Shown piece after piece: positions 24,489 to 29,687 of a stretch of DNA of 29,687 bases. Below the pieces are notes generated by a model, which was not told where the DNA came from, ran no database searches, and worked only from the letters and a program-made list of their open reading frames with translations. The translations under genes were made by a program, and so were the position numbers. The DNA lies in the NCBI GenBank assembly GCA_964386535.1, contig CAYLRY010000038.1, positions 1 to 29,687 on the forward strand, read 5' to 3'. Position 1 is the stretch's first letter, and every line of letters starts with the position of its first letter. Source of the stretch: CAYLRY01 sp964386535. Lineage in GTDB: Bacteria; Chloroflexota; Dehalococcoidia; Dehalococcoidales; UBA3254.

Positions 24489-25889
24489 ATGACATTAGCC
24501 CAAATATTAGCCATTGCAATATTCATTTTAATGTTTGGAGCCATCATGTGGGGAAAAGTACACCGTTATATCCCCGCGCTGATAGGAGCCGGTCTGGTCA
24601 TTTTCGTCATATTCCTTTTGATCCTGCGGGATACTCAGATGGTCACCAGTGTATTGAATCTTGGTCAGCTTGTTCAGATAAAATTTTGGCTGCCAGGTCA
24701 CGAGCAAATCGAATCCCGCGGAGTGAACTGGCAGACTATCATCTTTATTGGTGGGATGATGGTAATGGTTGAAGGGCTGGCAAAAGTATCCTTTTTTCGC
24801 TGGATGTGCCTGCTGGTAGCCAGGCTGGTCAAGTATAAAACTGTTCCCATCCTGATCACCTTTATGGTACTGGCCGGCTTTTTATCCATGTTCATTGATA
24901 GCATAACCGTCATGTTATTCCTGGCTTCAGTAACCATTGAGCTGGGACGTTTGCTAAAATTTGACCCTGTCCCGGTAATAATTGCGGAAATCTTTGCTTC
25001 CAATACAGGCGGAGCAGCTACCATGTCCGGAGATCCTCCCAATATCATAATCGGGACGGCTCTGGGATTTAATTTTACGGATTTTTTGCTGAATACCGGA
25101 GGTATAGCCTGGGCGGGGATGCTGGTGGCAATGGTTTTTTTCTTCCTGGTCTTCCGTAAAGCTTTAAATAGACCTGTGATTTCGGGTGCTCTACAAGATA
25201 CGGTAAATACATCAGACGGCATTTTTGAAGCAAGTGCGGCAAAAAAATACCCCACCGCACGAGAAGCGATTACCAATATGAAACTGTTCCTGATACATAC
25301 CGTCATCTTCCTGGTGGTAATAATTTTACTGGTGACACATGCCCAGACCGGTATTTCAGTGGCTATGATTGGCGTTATTGCCGCAGTCTTAACATTATTA
25401 GCTGCCAACCGCGATGCCTGGCATATTTTTAAGAAAACGGACTGGAGGACGCTGCTCTTTTTCATCGGATTATTTATTGCAGTGGGCGGACTGGAAGAGA
25501 CTGGCGTCCTGGAAAAGCTGGCAGGTTATATCGGAGATATTGCCGGTGGGAACCTGCTGGTGGTAATCACAATTGTGATCTGGGTATCCGCCTTTGCTTC
25601 AGCGGTGGTAGACAACATACCCTTTGCAGCCACCATGGTGCCTGTGATTAGCGGACTGGCAGGTTCTATGGGTATTGGGGCGGGACCTCTGGCCTGGACG
25701 CTGGCCCTGGGAACAGATATAGGAGGGAACGCTACCCCTATAGGCGCTTCAGCCAATGTGGTGGGTACCGCTATTGCAGAAAGAGAGGGACATCCTATTA
25801 GCTGGGGTAAATTTTTAAAATATGGAATACCCTCAATGGTGATTGTGGTGGCTTTATGCTGGTTTTTGTTATATGTAAGGTATGTTTAG
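24489..25889 (+). CDS. ArsB/NhaD-type ion permease
   Basis: 466 residues with about eleven membrane helices. It belongs to the ion transporter superfamily that includes ArsB, NhaD and SLC13-like carriers. The family block FIDSITVMLFLASVTIEL followed by ASNTGGAATMSGDPPNI (about 137-182) and the second-half VDNIPFAATMVP with GTDIGGNATPIGASANVV are clear. Members move arsenite, sodium/protons or dicarboxylates; no arsenic genes are nearby, so arsenite is not favoured, and the substrate is open. The ATG at 24489 has GGAAGGA about eight bases upstream. The universal stress protein gene begins 15 bases after its stop, which suggests a unit in which the soluble protein may regulate the transporter. 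Confidence 0.85.
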   Translation: MTLAQILAIAIFILMFGAIMWGKVHRYIPALIGAGLVIFVIFLLILRDTQMVTSVLNLGQLVQIKFWLPGHEQIESRGVNWQTIIFIGGMMVMVEGLAKVSFFRWMCLLVARLVKYKTVPILITFMVLAGFLSMFIDSITVMLFLASVTIELGRLLKFDPVPVIIAEIFASNTGGAATMSGDPPNIIIGTALGFNFTDFLLNTGGIAWAGMLVAMVFFFLVFRKALNRPVISGALQDTVNTSDGIFEASAAKKYPTAREAITNMKLFLIHTVIFLVVIILLVTHAQTGISVAMIGVIAAVLTLLAANRDAWHIFKKTDWRTLLFFIGLFIAVGGLEETGVLEKLAGYIGDIAGGNLLVVITIVIWVSAFASAVVDNIPFAATMVPVISGLAGSMGIGAGPLAWTLALGTDIGGNATPIGASANVVGTAIAEREGHPISWGKFLKYGIPSMVIVVALCWFLLYVRYV

Positions 25890-25904
25890 GCAGGAGGGAA
25901 AAAG

Positions 25905-26786
25905 GTGTTTGAAAAGATATTGGTCCCTTTAGATGGATCTGTGACGGCAGAACAGGCTCTGGTTTGTGCTGTTCAATTAGCTGAAGCTTTTAATTCAGAA
26001 CTTAATATAATCAGTATTTTTGATGAGAAAAGCACAACCGAAAAAAATATATGTTTGTCTTATGTGGAGAATAAAGCGTATGACTTGAGGAAAACAATTA
26101 AAGGACAGGAAATAAAGATAAAAACCGTAGTCTTACCAGGCTCTCCAGCCCAGAAAATACTGGACTTTGTTCAGCAACAGGAAATAAGGCTGATAGTGAT
26201 GTCTTCTCACGGTCGTTCTGGGATACTTCTTTGGCCTCTGGGCAGTACAGCAGATAAAATCTTACGACGAACCAGGGTGCCCTTAATTATGGTAAAAATA
26301 AAAGAAATGCCTGCGGATAATGATGCAGGAGGGCTATTTAAACGCATCCTGGTAGCTCTGGATGGATCTGAGCTGGCAGCCAGAGTCTTACCCTTTTCAG
26401 CCGAATTGGCGGCAAGATTTAATTCCGAGGTGATCCTTTTCCGTGTTATTGAAACTGACAGGCCAGTGCATAATCTGGGAGTGATTGATAGTGTGCCTTA
26501 TTTGGAATATGAATTGGAATCTGCAAAAAATCGTGCTGCCGAGTATTTAAAACACGAATGTTCAAGATTCAGTAAGCTCGAAAATGTTAAAATATTGGTT
26601 AAAACCGGTAATGTAGCTCAGGAAATCATACAGTATGCACAAAAAAATAATTGCAGTTTGATCGCTCTAAGCAGTCATACTCATTCCAGCCTGGAATCAT
26701 GGGTAATTGGGAGCGTTACCAATAAGGTTTTACATGCTGGACAAAGATCAATCTTATTTGTACCTGCCGCGCCAAACGCATTTTGA
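25905..26786 (+). CDS. Tandem universal stress protein
   Basis: 293 residues with two UspA domains (about 1-140 and 146-291). Both open with the KILVPLDGS / RILVALDGS strand whose aspartate contacts ATP. The first keeps the glycine loop SSHGRSGILLWPLGS, close to the ATP-binding motif. The second has SSHTHSSLESWVIGS, in which the early glycines are replaced, so it probably binds nucleotide weakly or not at all. The start is a GTG at 25905 behind AGGAGGG. It is the second gene of a unit with the ArsB/NhaD-type permease; Usp proteins next to transporters often modulate them, which is a reasonable but untested role here. A 166-base gap to tRNA-Arg follows, with no clear terminator. Confidence 0.88.
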   Translation: MFEKILVPLDGSVTAEQALVCAVQLAEAFNSELNIISIFDEKSTTEKNICLSYVENKAYDLRKTIKGQEIKIKTVVLPGSPAQKILDFVQQQEIRLIVMSSHGRSGILLWPLGSTADKILRRTRVPLIMVKIKEMPADNDAGGLFKRILVALDGSELAARVLPFSAELAARFNSEVILFRVIETDRPVHNLGVIDSVPYLEYELESAKNRAAEYLKHECSRFSKLENVKILVKTGNVAQEIIQYAQKNNCSLIALSSHTHSSLESWVIGSVTNKVLHAGQRSILFVPAAPNAF

Positions 26787-26952
26787 ATCATTCAGAGTAA
26801 CATATAGCCAGCGGATTGTGACCCTGGATAGCTTTGAAAACAAATTTTGATTATTGGGAGTACATAAAATAGTCTGAGATTGATTATAACCTATACGATT
26901 AATATTTAGTTCAATTTGTGTAATTGATCGTTTTCGTATATTATATTTACAG

Positions 26953-27025
26953 GCCCCTGTAGCTCAGGTGGACAGAGCACCAGCCTCCGAAGCTGGTTGC
27001 GAGAGTTCGAGTCTCTCCAGGGGCA
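26953..27025 (+). tRNA. tRNA-Arg (anticodon CCG)
   Basis: 73 bases. Acceptor GCCCCTG/CAGGGGC with discriminator A, the D arm, the anticodon stem CCAGC/GCTGG with loop CTCCGAA (anticodon CCG, codon CGG), and the T arm GAGAG-TTCGAGT-CTCTC. CCA is not encoded, unlike in the two tRNA-Ser genes. TTTTT follows at once. An AT-rich stretch with TATTATATT just upstream may hold its promoter. The porC start is only 29 bases downstream. Confidence 0.95.
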
Positions 27026-27054
27026 TTTTTAGTATCTCAGGAGGTTGGCTTTCG

Positions 27055-27633
27055 GTGAACTCCAAAGAAATGATCGAAATTCGGTGGCATGGACGGGGTG
27101 GACAGGGCGCGGTGACTTCGGCTGAGATGTTAGCGCAGGCCGCTATCAGCGAAGGCAAATTTGCTCAGGCTTTTCCCAGCTTCGGACCGGAACGTCGGGG
27201 CGCGCCGGTGCAGGCTTATGTCAGAATTGGTGTCAGTCAGCCCATCAGGGTAAGGTCTTCTATCACGGATCCTGATGTAGTGGTTGTACTGGACCCAGGC
27301 CTGCTGAAGATTGTAGACGTAACGTCTGGGTTAAAGTCTGGCGGTATAGTAATCATCAACACGGTAAAAAACAGCCGGCAAATACGCGATGAATTTAAAA
27401 TAAAGGCACCCATCGCGACAGTAGGAGCTACCAGGATAGCCCAGGAAGTGCTGGGAGTACCTATCACCAATACCACTATGATAGGGGCTGTGTTGAAAGG
27501 CGCCGGCGTAGTAAAGGTTGAATCTTTATTCGAACCCCTGAGACAGCGTTTTGGACGCCTGGGAGACAGAAATATCGAAGCAATGAAAAGAGCTTATGCC
27601 GAAACAGTATTAGAGGAGCATGCAGGTGGTTAA
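27055..27633 (+). CDS. porC: 2-oxoacid (pyruvate):ferredoxin oxidoreductase, gamma subunit
   Basis: 192 residues from the GTG at 27055, ten bases after CAGGAGG. An ATG at 27070 is the alternative; a longer frame from 26968 would run through the tRNA gene and is rejected. The subunit opens IEIRWHGRGGQGAVTSAEML, the hallmark of the gamma domain, and has FPSFGPERRGAPVQAYVRI, another family block. The complex oxidises pyruvate or a related 2-oxoacid with CoA to acyl-CoA, CO2 and reduced ferredoxin, and in anaerobes it can also run toward carboxylation. It is the first gene of porC-porD-porA-porB, the gamma-delta-alpha-beta order known from archaea and Thermotoga. The delta gene overlaps its end. 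Confidence 0.92.
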   Translation: MNSKEMIEIRWHGRGGQGAVTSAEMLAQAAISEGKFAQAFPSFGPERRGAPVQAYVRIGVSQPIRVRSSITDPDVVVVLDPGLLKIVDVTSGLKSGGIVIINTVKNSRQIRDEFKIKAPIATVGATRIAQEVLGVPITNTTMIGAVLKGAGVVKVESLFEPLRQRFGRLGDRNIEAMKRAYAETVLEEHAGG

Positions 27634-27919
27634 ATCTGAAGATAAATTAACCTGGAAAGACATTGAAATCGGGGGGGCTGCCATCGAACCGGGAAGCGCC
27701 AGCCAGTATAAAACCGGAGACTGGCGTTCACGCAGGCCTGCGTATGAATTTAACAAGTGCATAAAATGTGCTGCTTGCTATACCTTTTGCCCCGAAGGTT
27801 GTATTTATGAGAATGAGAAGGGTTACTTTGAAGCCGATTTATTTTATTGCAAAGGTTGCGGTATTTGTGCCAGCGAATGCCCTAAAAAGGTAATAACAAT
27901 GGTTGAGGAGAAAGAATAG
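27626..27919 (+). CDS. porD: 2-oxoacid (pyruvate):ferredoxin oxidoreductase, delta (ferredoxin-like) subunit
   Basis: 97 residues from a GTG at 27626, seven bases after AGAGGAG. An ATG at 27620 would add two residues but sits only one base from that site. Two [4Fe-4S] motifs fill the C-terminal half: CIKCAACYTFCP and CKGCGICASECP. This small subunit passes electrons from the thiamine diphosphate centre to external ferredoxin. The gene overlaps porC by eight bases and shares its last base with the GTG start of porA, so all are translationally coupled. Confidence 0.92.
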   Translation: MVKSEDKLTWKDIEIGGAAIEPGSASQYKTGDWRSRRPAYEFNKCIKCAACYTFCPEGCIYENEKGYFEADLFYCKGCGICASECPKKVITMVEEKE

Positions 27920-29094
27920 TGGCTACTAGAATAGGAATGGAAGTCTCTCTGGCCATAAGTGAAATGGTAAAGATGGCCAATACAGACGTGATTGCGGCTT
28001 ATCCGATTACTCCCCAGACACATATTGTGGAGCACCTTGCCGAACTGGTAGCCCAGGGTGAACTGGATGCAGAGTATATTCCAGTAGAATCCGAACACTC
28101 CGCCATGAGCGCCTGCGTGGGATCTTCGGCGGCCGGCGCCAGGACCTTTACAGCCACTGCCGGCCAGGGACTTGAGCTGATGCATGAGGTGGTCTATGTG
28201 GCATCGTCCATGCGTTTACCCATTGTCATGGCTGTGGCAAATCGGGCATTGTCCAGTCCCTTAAGCGTTTGGGGTGATCATTCGGATGTAATGGCAGTGA
28301 GGGACACGGGCTGGATCCAGATATTCGTAGAAAACGGCCAGGAAGCCGTAGATAATACCCTGTGCGCTTTCCGTATTGGAGAAGACAAGCGAGTGCTTTT
28401 GCCGGTGATGGTTCATCTGGATGGATTTCATCTTTCACATATGGTCGAACCTGTACTTTTCCCTGAGCAAAGTGAGGTAGACCAGTTCCTGCCTCCGATC
28501 AATTTGCCCTTCCCTTTGAATCCTGCTAAACCGGTCAGCCTGGGTGATTTTGGTCCGCCGGTGGTTTACACGGAGGCGAAGTGGGCCCAGGAAATGAACC
28601 TGGAAAAATCTAAAGAAACGATATTGGAAATATGGAAAGAGTTTGGAGACAAATTCGGACGATACTACCATCCGGTGGAGTCCTACCGCTGTGATGATTG
28701 CAAGGTTTTTTTGATGACCATGGGCAGTTTCAGCGAAACCGCCATGACCACGGTGGACAAGCTGCGGAACGAAGGAAAGAAAGTGGGGCTTATCAGGATC
28801 AGGCTATGGAGGCCTTTTCCATATGAAGAGTTACGCCAGACATTAAAAGACGCTGAAACTTTAATAATATTAGATAGGTCCATATCTTACGGCGGACCCG
28901 GCGGTCCGGTAGCCTCGGAAGTGAAAGCAGCCCTTTATCCCATGGAAAAACGTCCCAAGGTAATAGGATTTGTAGGAGGGCTGGGCGGCAGAGATATATC
29001 TCCGGCTGATTTTGAGGAGATTATCAAACGGGGCATGGAAATAGCGCAGAAAGGCAGCAACAGAGAATTTGAAATATTCGGGGTAAGGGAATAA
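27919..29094 (+). CDS. porA: 2-oxoacid (pyruvate):ferredoxin oxidoreductase, alpha subunit
   Basis: 391 residues. The N-terminal pyrimidine-binding-type domain (about 1-230) includes AAYPITPQTHIVEHL, PVESEHSAM and TATAGQGLELM, all typical of the alpha chain. The C-terminal part (about 255-370) is the transketolase-C-like domain. The start is a GTG at 27919 overlapping the porD stop by one base, behind GAGGAG. The YPITPQT motif favours pyruvate as the substrate, although 2-oxoisovalerate-type enzymes are close relatives. The stop codon abuts the porB ATG. Confidence 0.94.
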   Translation: MATRIGMEVSLAISEMVKMANTDVIAAYPITPQTHIVEHLAELVAQGELDAEYIPVESEHSAMSACVGSSAAGARTFTATAGQGLELMHEVVYVASSMRLPIVMAVANRALSSPLSVWGDHSDVMAVRDTGWIQIFVENGQEAVDNTLCAFRIGEDKRVLLPVMVHLDGFHLSHMVEPVLFPEQSEVDQFLPPINLPFPLNPAKPVSLGDFGPPVVYTEAKWAQEMNLEKSKETILEIWKEFGDKFGRYYHPVESYRCDDCKVFLMTMGSFSETAMTTVDKLRNEGKKVGLIRIRLWRPFPYEELRQTLKDAETLIILDRSISYGGPGGPVASEVKAALYPMEKRPKVIGFVGGLGGRDISPADFEEIIKRGMEIAQKGSNREFEIFGVRE

Positions 29095-29687
29095 ATGGAA
29101 AAAGAATCTACCTTAATCGAAAGAATGCGGGATACAAAAGAGAGATTCGCTCCGGGACACCGGGCCTGCATCGGCTGCGGAGAAGCGCTGGCCGTGAGAA
29201 TGGTATGTAAGATTCTAGGAGACAATTGCATTATTGTAAACGCCACCGGATGTATGGAAATCGTTTCCAGCCAGTTGCCATACACATCCTGGACCGTACC
29301 GTGGATACATACACTGTTTGAAAATACAGCCGCAGTAGCTTCAGGGATTGAAGCAGCCGTGAAAGCTCTCTCCAGGAAAGGTAAACCCGAGCTGAAAAAT
29401 GTGACTGTGGTAGCCATGGCTGGTGACGGAGGTACCAGCGATATCGGCCTCCAGGCGTTGTCCGGGGCTTTAGAGCGCGGACACCGTATGATGTACATTT
29501 GCTTTGACAACGAGGCGTATATGAATACCGGCGTCCAGCGGTCTTCGGCTACGCCATTCGGAGCCACCACCACCACTTCGCCAGCCGGAAAAAAGAGCAT
29601 CGGTCAGTCTGCCTGGAAAAAGAACCTGCCGGCTATTGCTGCAGCCCATAATATTCCCTATGTGGCTACAGCCACCCCAAGCTTTTA
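29095..29687 (+). CDS. porB: 2-oxoacid (pyruvate):ferredoxin oxidoreductase, beta subunit, 3' end outside window
   Basis: The frame is open from the ATG at 29095, directly after the porA stop, to the window end, giving 197 residues of an expected 300 or so. It carries the thiamine diphosphate site: AGDGGTSDIGLQAL (about 111-124) with the Mg-binding GDG and, downstream, DNEAYMNTG. Cysteines at 25 and 28 (CIGCGEA) and 53 (ATGCMEI) are three of the usual four ligands of its [4Fe-4S] cluster; the fourth would lie beyond the window. It is the last visible gene of the por unit. Confidence 0.95.
   Translation, partial: MEKESTLIERMRDTKERFAPGHRACIGCGEALAVRMVCKILGDNCIIVNATGCMEIVSSQLPYTSWTVPWIHTLFENTAAVASGIEAAVKALSRKGKPELKNVTVVAMAGDGGTSDIGLQALSGALERGHRMMYICFDNEAYMNTGVQRSSATPFGATTTTSPAGKKSIGQSAWKKNLPAIAAAHNIPYVATATPSF

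Noticed and set aside
24698..25465. Long 255-codon open frame antisense to the permease gene
   Set aside because: The + strand frame has all the family motifs of a permease; the antisense frame is a by-product of its codon pattern.
26968..27054. N-terminal extension of porC from 26968
   Set aside because: It would translate through tRNA-Arg. The conserved gamma-subunit start and a good ribosome site lie at 27055.

Overview
The window looks like the chromosome of an anaerobic bacterium. The best guess is Chloroflexota, class Dehalococcoidia; this is inferred from remembered gene content and not from a search. The pointers are a four-subunit 2-oxoacid:ferredoxin oxidoreductase, the DUF39 / NIL-ferredoxin / UPF0280 homocysteine genes otherwise known from methanogens and sulfate reducers, a bacterial GH3 enzyme beside a 7TM-GAF histidine kinase, and many GTG and TTG starts. 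Most of the window is ordinary housekeeping DNA. No CRISPR array, insertion sequence, transposase or phage gene was seen.

Region by region. 1-2.8 kb: the 3' part of a radical SAM gene cut by the window edge, a small methyltransferase, and an isolated secreted protein with its own promoter and terminator. A diverged direct repeat with tandem CTCCACC motifs flanks the secreted-protein gene. 2.8-7.8 kb: a tight + strand unit of a GH3-family acyl-adenylating enzyme, a large membrane sensor kinase and an OmpR-type regulator. 7.9-11.3 kb (- strand): a GAF-domain protein, then UPF0280, NIL-ferredoxin and DUF39 genes that together fit homocysteine formation from aspartate semialdehyde and sulfide. 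11.6-15.6 kb (+ strand): aspS, then tig-clpP overlapping by 4 bases and closed by a strong terminator. 15.7-21.7 kb (- strand): dprA-topA-xerC-M24 peptidase-PHP, packed as one operon and covering DNA uptake/processing, topology, chromosome dimer resolution and small-molecule or peptide hydrolysis.

21.8-24.2 kb (- strand): a Ca2+/Na+ exchanger, two tandem tRNA-Ser genes (GGA and CGA anticodons), and an AICAR transformylase that lacks the usual IMP cyclohydrolase domain. 24.5-26.8 kb (+ strand): an ArsB/NhaD-type permease followed by a tandem universal stress protein. 26.95 kb to the end (+ strand): tRNA-Arg(CCG), then porC-porD-porA-porB, with porB cut by the window edge.

The pieces most worth a second look are the GH3-sensor kinase-regulator unit, the three-gene homocysteine cassette, the stand-alone AICAR transformylase, and the paired intergenic repeats with a tRNA/tmRNA-3'-end look around the lone secreted gene. 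Promoter and hairpin calls were made by eye and are candidates only.
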